Shown piece after piece: positions 7,760-14,208 of a stretch of 25,656 nucleotides of DNA. The DNA lies in the NCBI GenBank assembly GCA_030587605.1, contig JAUQYT010000304.1:1-25656 (forward strand). The letters are read 5' to 3'. The translations under genes and the position numbers were made by a program. The notes beneath the pieces were generated by a model. That model did no database searches and was not told the DNA's origin. It saw nothing but the letters and a program-made list of their open reading frames with translations. Origin of the DNA: Candidatus Njordarchaeum guaymasense. GTDB lineage: Archaea > Asgardarchaeota > Njordarchaeia > Njordarchaeales > Njordarchaeaceae. Each line of letters opens with the position of its first letter. Positions within the stretch are counted from its first letter, which is position 1.

Positions 7760-8377
7760 TCAGTCAACGAATTTCTCCATTGTTATTTCGTCGATGTATT
7801 CGCCGTTTAGATTGAACTGCTTTCTCTTTCTGCCCACTTTCTTAAAGCGGAATTTTCTGTATAGATTGATTGCTCGTTTGTTGGTGTGGAAGACACTTAG
7901 ACCTATCTTCTTGAATCCTTTTTCAGAAGCAAGGTGGAGAGCTGACTCCATTAGAGCTGAGCCTACCCCGACTCCTCGAAACTCAGGAAGTACCGCAATT
8001 CCTAATTCGCCAACGTGTCGAGAAAGATCCCATATTGACTCATCAATACTAATGTAACCGACGAGTTTCCCGTCGACCTCGGCCAGCAGGGTTAATGCCT
8101 TTCTTTTATCAACTTCATCTTGCGATAGATGTTCATACCTATCCAAGGCACTTTCTCCGCGAATGGCGGAGGTATATGTTCCCTCGCTCAAGACTTTCTG
8201 ATAGATTGCCCAGATCAGGGGAAAATCGTTTTCTTCTGCTTCCCTTATAATGAGCCCTTGACTGAGTCTGGTTAAGTGGTGATTCTTGAACAAAACTACC
8301 CAACACCCATGCTGTGGAGAGGGACCCTGAAGAAGATGCCACCATTCTTGGTCTCCGTCTAAAATCATTACAACCAT
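7760..8377 (-). CDS. GNAT-family N-acetyltransferase (YncA/phosphinothricin acetyltransferase-like)
   Basis: A GCN5-related acetyltransferase that transfers acetyl from acetyl-CoA to an amine. The core starts at LIIREAEENDFPLIW (about residue 42), continues through GYISIDESIWDLSRHVGELGIAV, and has the acetyl-CoA pyrophosphate loop in PEFRGVGVGSAL (R-G-V-G-V-G). The later NKRAINLYRKFRFKKVGR is the usual acceptor-side helix and strand. The first 40 residues are unlike the family, so translation may really begin at an internal TTG (about 8293), while ATG 8377 or 8368 would overlap the rpoK stop by a few bases. The acceptor is unknown; relatives act on amino acids, antibiotics or protein N-termini. 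The gene is directly downstream of rpoK on the same strand and probably co-transcribed. Confidence 0.85.
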   Translation of the reverse strand: MVVMILDGDQEWWHLLQGPSPQHGCWVVLFKNHHLTRLSQGLIIREAEENDFPLIWAIYQKVLSEGTYTSAIRGESALDRYEHLSQDEVDKRKALTLLAEVDGKLVGYISIDESIWDLSRHVGELGIAVLPEFRGVGVGSALMESALHLASEKGFKKIGLSVFHTNKRAINLYRKFRFKKVGRKRKQFNLNGEYIDEITMEKFVD

Positions 8378-8790
8378 TCTTTGGCAAGTTTCGATAATGA
8401 GATGTTCTGGAATCTATCTCCGGGTAGTTTCCTGCGCACTGTGATTGGTAGGACATTCATCTTCAGTTCAACCTCAGCTATTGCGAGTGGGTCTACTACG
8501 CCTGCTGGAAGTTGCACGAGTACTGGTGCGCCTAACGAGATCTGTAGCGCCCTTGCTCCGACAATTCTGGATTTCTCGTACTTGGTTAATGGTATCGTGG
8601 TAGATGAGACAGACTCGAATCTTAAAGCCTCGCCGGAAGCCTCGGCAGAACCAGTCTTGCCTTCCGTAACGGCTGGAGCGGTCGATTCCTCTGTTTCTCG
8701 TCCTTTCCCTTCGTTTTCCGACTTTGATTCGCCCTCCACCCCATTTTTCGCCTCCAGCAACTTTTCTGAGACATGAACTGGATCTCGCAT
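8368..8790 (-). CDS. rpoK: DNA-directed RNA polymerase subunit Rpo6 (RpoK), with long N-terminal extension
   Basis: Residues about 67-124 are the Rpo6/RpoK (eukaryotic Rpb6, bacterial omega) core: PLTKYEKSRIVGARALQIS, then GAPVLVQLP, DPLAIAEVELKMNVLPITV and RRKLPGD. This subunit helps assemble and stabilise the polymerase by clamping the large subunits. The core is normally about 55-60 aa; here it is preceded by about 65 residues rich in Glu, Ser, Lys and Gly, probably disordered and acidic, so the protein is 140 aa. Eukaryotic Rpb6 also has an acidic N-terminal tail. The ATG at 8790 is the only in-frame ATG ahead of the core; no strong ribosome binding site is visible. A TTTTATTTTC element near 8867-8877 may be its TATA box. 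The stop lies within the start region of the following acetyltransferase gene. Confidence 0.93.
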   Translation of the reverse strand: MRDPVHVSEKLLEAKNGVEGESKSENEGKGRETEESTAPAVTEGKTGSAEASGEALRFESVSSTTIPLTKYEKSRIVGARALQISLGAPVLVQLPAGVVDPLAIAEVELKMNVLPITVRRKLPGDRFQNISLSKLAKEWL

Positions 8791-9080
8791 GACTATAATG
8801 TCACTACTCGCTTTTTGAGTCTCTCATGCAGGTAATGTTCTCAGAGTGATAGGGAGTTGAGTGGTAGAAAATAAAAGGTGACATTGACCCCGCAGGAAGT
8901 GTAAAAAAGTGATACGGCACCTCAACCTTAACCTCCAAAGGACCTCAGAAGATTCAGCAATGTGACTTGTTTCATTTTATGATCAGCGTCTAGCCTCTTC
9001 ACTCTTAGACGACGCTTTGAAAGAAGCATTTCCGCCCAAACATGAGCTTTTGAAAGTAATCTTTAGAATTATAAGGATAT
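8791..9080. other. Intergenic stretch with hairpin; no recognised gene
   Basis: It holds the probable rpoK promoter and an imperfect hairpin at 8985-9016 (arms AGCGTC and GACGCT, extended by TA pairs around a three-base bulge). A 44-codon minus-strand frame at 8804-8938 starts with TTG but has no clear family signature and contains the likely rpoK TATA, so I do not call it. An AT-rich TATTTAAAT run at 9082-9090 could be a promoter on either strand. Confidence 0.35.
8985..9016 (-). repeat. Imperfect inverted repeat (hairpin)
   Basis: The arms AGCGTC(GTC)TA and TAGACGCT pair over eight bases with a three-base bulge and a 13-base loop. It lies between the radical SAM unit and rpoK, so it could be a terminator or part of a small RNA. 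There is no T-run directly after it. Confidence 0.35.
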
Positions 9081-9182
9081 CTATTTAAATTTTGCTTTTT
9101 TAAAGCTTCTCAAAAATCCTTCAGACTGGGAATATTCAAGAAGGGCTTCCAACTGGCTTGAAACAGCCCCGTTGGATGTCAC
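9081..9182 (-). CDS. Possible 33-residue ORF overlapping the radical SAM stop codon
   Basis: A GTG at 9182 overlaps the radical SAM stop as GTGA and opens a 33-codon frame ending in TAG at 9081. The product begins MTSNGAVSSQLEALLEYSQ and ends in a basic FKKAKFK. The overlap would allow translational coupling and the first half reads as an amphipathic helix. There is no Shine-Dalgarno sequence and no family match, so this may be chance. Confidence 0.22.
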   Translation of the reverse strand: MTSNGAVSSQLEALLEYSQSEGFLRSFKKAKFK

Positions 9183-10339
9183 GATAGGAGCTGCATGTTT
9201 CCTATCTTCACACGTTTCAAGCCAATTGACTTCGCTGTGTTCATGCATTCGTTTGCTGTTCCAAGACTGGTTGTGGGAAGGTCGTCCATTAAGTAGTGGG
9301 GAGAGAAAGCCAGTAATGAGTACGGTATCTCGGGATCGATTTGGGCGATGAAACTGGCTATCTTCTCAACTTCTTCTACCTCAACGTATCCTGGAACGAG
9401 TAGAGTGCTTGCGACAAGGAATGGAGGCGCAGGTCTTTCCTGAATGAGATCAGCCAGACGTTTAAAATTCTCAAGTGTTCTCCTATTTGAAACCCCGCAT
9501 AGCGCTGTGTTAACCGATTCAGTAAATGTCTTGAGGTCGAACTTAATGCATCCTCCAGATGCCAGTGAGAGGGCGGCAGCGCGGTTGAGCAGGGCCCAGT
9601 TCTCGGTTCCATTTGTTTCCCAACACACCCTGAGTATTCTTCCCCTGGATTCTTCAATGGCAATTTCGGATGTCTTTATTGAATGAGGGAATTGGGGTGC
9701 AGGGTCTCCGCCAAAATAACAGATACAGGATACCTTATCGTTGACTTTGCTTGCCAAGGATTCGGCTGACAGAACTGGTCTCATATCCTTCGTGTTGTGC
9801 TTGAAATGACTATTCTGGCAAAACAGGCAGTCAAATGAGCATGCGCCGTAAAATACTGCCAAGTTAAGGTAACCGTATTCAGGTCCATTTCGGCAAGCGA
9901 ATCTCGGGAACCCGGCTCCAGTACCTGCGGGGCAACACCACTCCGCGACACAGTTGGTCGGCAAAGGATCATAGTACCATTCGAGTAATCCACGTTCGGG
10001 TGTTCCCGCTAACCGCTTTAGCTTTCCTTCATTCTCCACCAGCCCACAGTAACCTCGTTCGCTTGGAGCAATTACACATTCATTGGCGCAGACCCCGCAT
10101 TTCAGACCTGTCTCTGAGCGCGGGGGCTCGACAGGTAGGTTGAATACCCGTCTACCTTGCTTATGTACTTCGAGGGTTCTCCGCAAAGCCTCCTCTGAAC
10201 CATGTCTTAGGCATTCGCCACAAACACCTAGTCTCTCAGATAGCAATTTCTTTGAACCACAGACGATACATTCTCTTAGAAAACTTGATTCCCCATGAGG
10301 TAAAGGGCACACAGTTTTCTGTTTCCCCTTCCTGTGCAT
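9179..10339 (-). CDS. Radical SAM protein, pyruvate-formate-lyase-activating-enzyme-like, with N-terminal Cys-rich domain
   Basis: 386 aa. The radical SAM cluster motif C167-x3-C171-x2-C174 (CSFDCLFCQN) binds the 4Fe-4S that cleaves S-adenosylmethionine; CYFGGDPAPQ matches the glycine-rich SAM-contact region and RVCWETNGT is typical of glycyl-radical-activase relatives. The first 100 residues carry zinc-ribbon-like pairs (C24/C27 and C40/C43) and C81/C84/C88/C98. The end GLKRVKIGN is typical of the archaeal group of COG1180-like proteins. No glycyl radical enzyme or MEMO/AMMECR1 partner is in the window, so the substrate is unknown. The ATG at 10339 is about 29 bases after a TATA box at 10365-10372 and has no ribosome binding site, which fits a leaderless mRNA. 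The tnpB relic lies immediately upstream. Confidence 0.88.
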   Translation of the reverse strand: MHRKGKQKTVCPLPHGESSFLRECIVCGSKKLLSERLGVCGECLRHGSEEALRRTLEVHKQGRRVFNLPVEPPRSETGLKCGVCANECVIAPSERGYCGLVENEGKLKRLAGTPERGLLEWYYDPLPTNCVAEWCCPAGTGAGFPRFACRNGPEYGYLNLAVFYGACSFDCLFCQNSHFKHNTKDMRPVLSAESLASKVNDKVSCICYFGGDPAPQFPHSIKTSEIAIEESRGRILRVCWETNGTENWALLNRAAALSLASGGCIKFDLKTFTESVNTALCGVSNRRTLENFKRLADLIQERPAPPFLVASTLLVPGYVEVEEVEKIASFIAQIDPEIPYSLLAFSPHYLMDDLPTTSLGTANECMNTAKSIGLKRVKIGNMQLLS

Positions 10340-10364
10340 CTACTCACATCATGTGACAATGGCC

Positions 10365-10372
10365 TGATAAAT
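10365..10372 (-). promoter_or_regulatory. TATA box of the radical SAM gene
   Basis: TATTTATC on the minus strand, centred about 29 bases before the ATG at 10339, predicts transcription starting within a few bases of the start codon. Confidence 0.5.
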
Positions 10373-10394
10373 AGCTATAGTCAGTTGTTCGAGG

Positions 10395-10421
10395 CTAGAG
10401 CTTGGGGGCTTGCAACTCTAG
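10395..10421 (-). repeat. Hairpin at the 3' end of the tnpB relic (omega-RNA/right-end-like)
   Basis: CTAGAGTTG pairs with CAAGCTCTAG around a C-rich loop, with one bulged base. It lies about 75 bases past the relic's stop on the same strand, where the right end of an IS200/IS605 element and the 3' end of its omega RNA are expected. Confidence 0.45.
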
Positions 10422-10463
10422 GTTATCCGACGCTGCCGTTTCGAACCCTCTACTTTGCCAACC

Positions 10464-10483
10464 GCGCCTACTGACGGAGGCGC
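10464..10483 (-). repeat. Second hairpin just after the tnpB relic stop codon
   Basis: GCGCCT and AGGCGC form a perfect six-pair stem with an eight-base loop, 13 bases past the relic's stop codon. Together with the 10395-10421 hairpin it could be the structured part of a TnpB guide RNA scaffold. Confidence 0.4.
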
Positions 10484-10495
10484 TCTCCCAGGATT

Positions 10496-10669
10496 TCAGC
10501 ATCTGGTCCCTAGTCCGTGCGTTGAGACCGCCCTGACGGCGATGTTGAGGCTGGCCACACGGGCACGGTTAGCTTCAAACCCGCACTCCGCGCACCTGAA
10601 GTAGGCGTCCTCCAAAGAGCATGGGCATCCTCGCAACAGAGATGAGAAAGCCCTTAGCTGATCTGTTTT
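10496..10669 (-). pseudogene. tnpB: 3' remnant of an IS200/IS605-type tnpB (OrfB zinc-ribbon region)
   Basis: The minus strand encodes 57 residues ending in TGA at 10496 without its own start. YFRCAECGFEANRA followed by RVASLNIAVRA matches the TnpB/OrfB C-terminal zinc ribbon and the conserved D-x-x-A-A-x-N-I block. It is degenerate: the first Cys pair is CPC rather than C-x2-C, and the usual Asp residues of the E-A-D-R-D-V-x-A-A segment are Asn and Ala, so the RuvC-III aspartate appears lost. Everything upstream is gone, replaced by the Ard1-like acetyltransferase gene, whose TGA (10672-10670) is in the same frame and directly abuts the remnant. I read this as a truncated mobile-element relic. 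Two hairpins follow it. Confidence 0.72.
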
Positions 10670-11191
10670 TCAGTTCTCTTCATGGGTTCTTTGAACTGGT
10701 TCTTCGACTTGCTTAGTCATGAGGTACGCGTTTTCTCCATCACTATAGTAGCCTTTCAAGATTTTTGCGTCGATGAACCCGAGTCTCTTGTATAGTGACA
10801 CAGCTGACGTGTTGCTTACCCTGACTTCAAGTACGTATTCTGAAGCTCCGTACTCACGCATACCCTCAAGGGCCTTCGAAACGAGGTTCTCCCCGTTTCC
10901 TTTGTTTCTGTGCTCGTGTAGAACGGCGACAGACACGATGTGTCCTTTCCGCGCTAGCCTGAACCCGAAGTTGGACAAACCTCTCTCTATTCGACACATT
11001 ATGTATCCAACTACTCCGTTTCCTACAGATTCGGCTACCAAGAATGACTTTGGGAATCTCTCGTAGAGGTCGATGAAGAAGCTGCTTGGATAGTTTTCTG
11101 GTAGGCACTTCTTGTTTACTATGATAACTTGGTCTAGGTCCTTCATGGTGAAGGGCCTTGTTCTGTACGAGTTGCTCTTTTCGTGGCGCAT
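10670..11191 (-). CDS. Archaeal N-terminal protein acetyltransferase (Ard1/RimI-like GNAT)
   Basis: 173 aa. Members acetylate the alpha-amino group of nascent or mature proteins. Visible features: CLPENYPSSFFIDLYERFP (N-terminal substrate-side segment typical of Ard1/Naa10), GYIMCRIE, a VSVAVLHEHRNKGNG strand and acetyl-CoA loop (R95-x2-G98-x-G100), LEVRVSNTSAVSLYKRLGF, and the terminal YYSDGENAYLM shared by Ard1/RimI proteins. The ATG at 11191 has AGAAGGGTT upstream as a plausible ribosome binding site. The last dozen residues (EEPVQRTHEEN) run beyond the usual fold, and the stop is followed without a gap, in the same frame, by the tnpB relic, so the original gene end may have been altered by the insertion. 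It is divergent from the M50 protease gene. Confidence 0.88.
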   Translation of the reverse strand: MRHEKSNSYRTRPFTMKDLDQVIIVNKKCLPENYPSSFFIDLYERFPKSFLVAESVGNGVVGYIMCRIERGLSNFGFRLARKGHIVSVAVLHEHRNKGNGENLVSKALEGMREYGASEYVLEVRVSNTSAVSLYKRLGFIDAKILKGYYSDGENAYLMTKQVEEPVQRTHEEN

Positions 11192-11344
11192 CTTTGAACC
11201 CTTCTGTTTTCCTTGTGCCTAATTATCGTGTATCCTGAAATATTAAACATAAAGCTTTTTAACTATTCTCCCTCTCTTTTAAAACGCAATGTTACACCCG
11301 TTCATCCTTCTGAGATAACGCAGTTGGAATTGGGGTTTGTGCTC

Positions 11345-12526
11345 ATGAGTTCTGAGCTACCACCTTACTCTACAACTGACGCGACTCGTTCGATCTCATT
11401 TACGGAGCTAAGCTCTATCGTTGGGAAGCATTTCAAGGTTATCCAAGGATTCATCGATGTCGTTCATGGAGGCATACCGACTTTCATCGTTGAAAAAGAC
11501 AAGAATCCTAAGGTCAATTTCGAGAAATTGAAGAGTCGTCTAAATGCTCGCTCCCTTCTGCCGATATTGAGAGACGGCGAGGAAAAAGGGCAGTATGCTC
11601 TAAGAATCATTAGCGACAGGAAAACCTTGGGAGGACAGACGGGGAGAAAAAGGAGGGTACCCGTTCAACTTATCCTTCTAATAGCCACAGTGGTTTCAGT
11701 CACGATTGCAGGATACTTCATATCCCAAACGTGGTTTCAAAACACAGGGTTGCAGGGCTCACTGTCAGAGACATTGGTCACCATGGTTGAGTACGCGACC
11801 GCGTTGATGGCGATTTTAACTGTGCACGAGCTAGGGCACATAATTGCTTCAAGAATCCATATGATGAAGTCAAGTCTTCCGTACTTCATACCGGCGCCAC
11901 CGATTATCCCTGGAACTTCACTAATCACCCCAGGTACCTTCGGTGCAGTGATAACCCAAACAGACCCGTTTACTAACAGAGATCAGCTATTTGATTTGGG
12001 TATAGCTGGACCATTCTCAGGATTTATAGTGGCGATCATCGTGACCTTTATGGGAGTTTCCTTGTCACAGTCGGTCCCGGCTGTACCTGGCGAGGGTATT
12101 CTGTCTCCACCCATAATGATGATCATGATTTCCTTCTTTCCCGGAAAGTTTCTTGAAGGCTACGCGATATCACTTCATCCGTTAGGACAGGCAGGCTATC
12201 TTGGTCTGATAATAACGGCTCTGAACCTGTTCCCTGTCAGTCAGTTGGATGGAGGACACATTTCGCGGGCAGCATTTGGTCCAAGGGGATATGAAAGAGC
12301 TTCAACTATTTCGTTGCTGTTGCTCTTGTTCTTTGGGCTAATCAGCCCATTCTTCTTACCTTTTGCTTTATTGTTATTATTCTTCTCCTTTGGAGGAAGA
12401 CACCCAGGGCCATTGGACGACGTCTCAAGGATAACAGCGGGAAGGAAGGTCGTGGCGATAGTGGGGTTCATTGTACTGTTTCTCTCACTACCTATGGAGT
12501 ATCTCAAGATCCTGCAATTCCTCTAA
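11345..12526 (+). CDS. M50-family membrane zinc metalloprotease (site-2 protease-like)
   Basis: From ATG 11345 the protein has 393 aa. About 100 soluble N-terminal residues precede several hydrophobic spans (roughly 107-127, 145-160, 216-240, 252-266, 283-297, 321-349, 368-386). The protease site is complete: HELGH at 161-165 and NLFPVSQLDGGH at 294-305, whose D302 is the third zinc ligand. Such enzymes cut substrates inside the membrane, often for signalling or quality control; the order with GAPFSG-like AGPFSGF and PAPPIIPGT resembles the archaeal and chloroplast EGY1-type branch. The frame is open to an ATG-like start at 11213, but that part is low-complexity and covers the divergent promoter; ATG 11345 has GGGG nine bases upstream. 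No target is evident in the neighbourhood. Confidence 0.9.
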   Translation: MSSELPPYSTTDATRSISFTELSSIVGKHFKVIQGFIDVVHGGIPTFIVEKDKNPKVNFEKLKSRLNARSLLPILRDGEEKGQYALRIISDRKTLGGQTGRKRRVPVQLILLIATVVSVTIAGYFISQTWFQNTGLQGSLSETLVTMVEYATALMAILTVHELGHIIASRIHMMKSSLPYFIPAPPIIPGTSLITPGTFGAVITQTDPFTNRDQLFDLGIAGPFSGFIVAIIVTFMGVSLSQSVPAVPGEGILSPPIMMIMISFFPGKFLEGYAISLHPLGQAGYLGLIITALNLFPVSQLDGGHISRAAFGPRGYERASTISLLLLLFFGLISPFFLPFALLLLFFSFGGRHPGPLDDVSRITAGRKVVAIVGFIVLFLSLPMEYLKILQFL

Positions 12527-12562
12527 GACATTTGGAAAAGTATTGCTAGATCCCCTCCGGTC

Positions 12563-12577
12563 ACGTTCAGCGAACGT
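12563..12577 (+). terminator. Hairpin after the M50 protease gene
   Basis: ACGTTC-AGC-GAACGT forms a perfect six-pair stem between the protease stop and pyrE. It lacks an immediate T-run, so its role as terminator is only suggested by position. Confidence 0.3.
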
Positions 12578-12648
12578 CTCTCTCCATTTCTGAGTGAGAG
12601 TAAGGCTTTTTAGTCAAGTCGAATCGTCACATCTCGGCATTGACTAGT

Positions 12649-13368
12649 ATGAGGCTACACACAGGAGAGGATAGGACTGTGGATGCCTGGAAGCAGTCAC
12701 TCGTAGAGTTCATAGTTGAGAAGAATGGGCTTCTGTTCGGTGAGTTTCAGTTAAAGAGTGGCAGGAAATCTCCTTACTTCTTCAATCTGGCGAATGTGGT
12801 GCGCGACGGTGAGGGAATCGCTAAGGTCTCTGAGGCTTATGCATTAGCAATACGGGATCTCGTTGGGTTGGATGCATTTGACTACGTGCATGGGCCAGCG
12901 TACAAGGCGATCGCGCTGGCAGGTTCAGTAGCAATGGAGCTCTACAGAAAGTTCGGGGAAAACAAGAGATGGGGATTTGACAGAAAACAACCCAAAGAGT
13001 ATGGCGTGCCAAAAGAGAAGTGGCTCGTCGGCGAAATCTGTGAAGACGACCGGGTCTTGATTCTCGATGATACCATTACAACGGGCGAGGCGAAGACAGA
13101 GAGCATTGAGAAACTTAACACGTACTCGGGCTGCAAGAGACTGAAGTTTATTGCTGTCCTCATAATGCTAGACAGGATGGAGAAAAGCGAGCAAGGGGGC
13201 TTAGCCTCAGCTGATCTCAAACAGAAAGGTGTGAACGTGTTCTCAATACTGAATATTAAGGAAGTATTTGAGTACCTTAGGGAGAGAAAAGTCAAAGGGA
13301 AAGTTTATGTTACGAAACAAATCTATGATTCATTTGCCAAGTATTTCGAGAAATATGGTGGACGATAA
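12649..13368 (+). CDS. pyrE: Orotate phosphoribosyltransferase
   Basis: Joins orotate to PRPP to make orotidine 5'-phosphate, the fifth step of UMP synthesis. Diagnostic segments are FGEFQLKSGRKSPYFFN (substrate loop), YVHGPAYKAIALA (equivalent of the family's GPAYKGIPLA), FDRKQPKEYG, and the PRPP-binding RVLILDDTITTGEA. About 240 aa, slightly longer than the typical 175-215, the extra lying in the middle and at the C-terminus. ATG 12649 is used here; TTG 12640 in the same frame is nearer the ideal distance from a CTTTTTAG TATA-like element at 12606-12613, so the exact start is uncertain. There is no ribosome binding site. No other pyrimidine genes are adjacent. Confidence 0.94.
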   Translation: MRLHTGEDRTVDAWKQSLVEFIVEKNGLLFGEFQLKSGRKSPYFFNLANVVRDGEGIAKVSEAYALAIRDLVGLDAFDYVHGPAYKAIALAGSVAMELYRKFGENKRWGFDRKQPKEYGVPKEKWLVGEICEDDRVLILDDTITTGEAKTESIEKLNTYSGCKRLKFIAVLIMLDRMEKSEQGGLASADLKQKGVNVFSILNIKEVFEYLRERKVKGKVYVTKQIYDSFAKYFEKYGGR

Positions 13369-13489
13369 ACCCTTGGCCCGACTGAAAAGACGAGCAGATA
13401 ATATCTTTCTGGGAAATCCCAAAAGCCATATTGCGCGCCTAAAGCCACGTTCAAATTCTGGTAGCTCGTTGGTCATTAATCTTAAATAA
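13355..13489 (+). CDS. Possible 44-residue basic protein overlapping the pyrE end
   Basis: An ATG inside the last codons of pyrE, in another frame, opens 44 codons ending in TAA at 13489. The product (MVDDKPLARLKRRADNIFLG at the start) is strongly basic and includes GNPKSHIARLKPRS. There is no clear ribosome binding site and no family match. The stop falls inside the probable TATA region of the GTPase gene, which argues against a constrained gene. Confidence 0.22.
   Translation: MVDDKPLARLKRRADNIFLGNPKSHIARLKPRSNSGSSLVINLK
13481..13488 (+). promoter_or_regulatory. Probable TATA box of the small GTPase gene
   Basis: CTTAAATA about 70 bases before the ATG at 13556 would start transcription near 13510 and give a leader of about 45 bases that contains the ribosome binding site. 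Confidence 0.35.
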
Positions 13490-13541
13490 CTCAATACATA
13501 GAAAGGTTATTGGGCTACATGTTATAGGGACTGCACTTCAA

Positions 13542-13550
13542 GAGGAGGAG
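13542..13550 (+). promoter_or_regulatory. Strong Shine-Dalgarno sequence of the GTPase gene
   Basis: GAGGAGGAG five bases before the ATG fixes the start at 13556. It is one of the clearest ribosome binding sites in the window. Confidence 0.7.
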
Positions 13551-13555
13551 ACTTA

Positions 13556-14098
13556 ATGTCTTACGACTACCTGTTCAAGGTGATAGCCGTTGGTGATGGC
13601 GCTGTTGGCAAGACAAGCATCACGCTGCGTTTCAGCACTGGAACCTTTAGAGACTCATATATTATGACCATTGGAGTAGACTTTGCGGTAAAGACAATTG
13701 AAGTTCCGACTAAGGAGGGGAAGAGGAAAGTCAAGCTGCAGATCTGGGACACGGGTGGTCAAGAAAGGTTTTCCTATGTTCGGCCCCTGTATTACAAGGG
13801 GGCTATGGGAGGGGTCATTGTTTACGATGTAACCCAACCAGAAAGTTTTGATAATATCCCGAAGTGGTTCAATGAGGTCAAGAATAACCGGGGTAGCATT
13901 CCCCTTCTCTTAGTTGGAAATAAGGTTGATCTGCCTGATCGCAAGATTTCTGCTGAGCAAGGAACGAGTATGGCCAAGAAATATGGCGTAAGGTACCTTG
14001 AAGCAAGCGCCAAGACAGGGGAGAGTATCGAGAGACTTTTTGTGGAATTATCCAAGGAAATGGTTGATTACGCCGCGAAAATTGAGAAAGAAGGATAG
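13556..14098 (+). CDS. Rab/Ras-like small GTP-binding protein
   Basis: 180 aa with all five G motifs: G1 GDGAVGKT (13-20), G2 T38 in YIMTIGVDF, G3 WDTGGQE (D65 to E70, with the catalytic Gln Q69), G4 NKVD (122-125) and G5 EASAK (149-153). TIGVDFAVKTI and WDTGGQERFSYVRPLYYKGAMGG closely follow the eukaryotic Rab pattern. The usual Ala of DTAGQ is Gly. The C-terminus (YAAKIEKEG) has no Cys for prenylation, so membrane attachment would need another route. GTPases of this type occur in Asgard and some TACK archaea; the partner is unknown and no obvious exchange factor, activating protein or roadblock protein is adjacent. T-rich sequence at 14130-14135 may end the transcript. Confidence 0.95.
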   Translation: MSYDYLFKVIAVGDGAVGKTSITLRFSTGTFRDSYIMTIGVDFAVKTIEVPTKEGKRKVKLQIWDTGGQERFSYVRPLYYKGAMGGVIVYDVTQPESFDNIPKWFNEVKNNRGSIPLLLVGNKVDLPDRKISAEQGTSMAKKYGVRYLEASAKTGESIERLFVELSKEMVDYAAKIEKEG

Positions 14099-14129
14099 TA
14101 GGCTGAAGGTTGCCTTGACCACATCACGC

Positions 14130-14135
14130 TTTTTT
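14130..14135 (+). terminator. T-tract after the GTPase gene
   Basis: Six T residues about 30 bases past the stop, followed by another T-rich stretch at 14141-14144; archaeal termination commonly uses such tracts. Confidence 0.4.
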
Positions 14136-14208
14136 GGTAATTTTCCTCCAAGGAGGGCTGCCATTAGTCCAGAACGATTACTGACAATTTGGTCTTAGTT
14201 ACCCGAGG

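Noticed and set aside
8804..8938. 44-codon minus-strand frame upstream of rpoK
   Set aside because: It needs a TTG start, has no recognisable pattern and covers the likely rpoK TATA element.
10430..10450. tRNA-like T-loop (GGGTTCGAAAC on the minus strand)
   Set aside because: No matching acceptor, D or anticodon stems surround it; the tnpB right-end explanation fits better.
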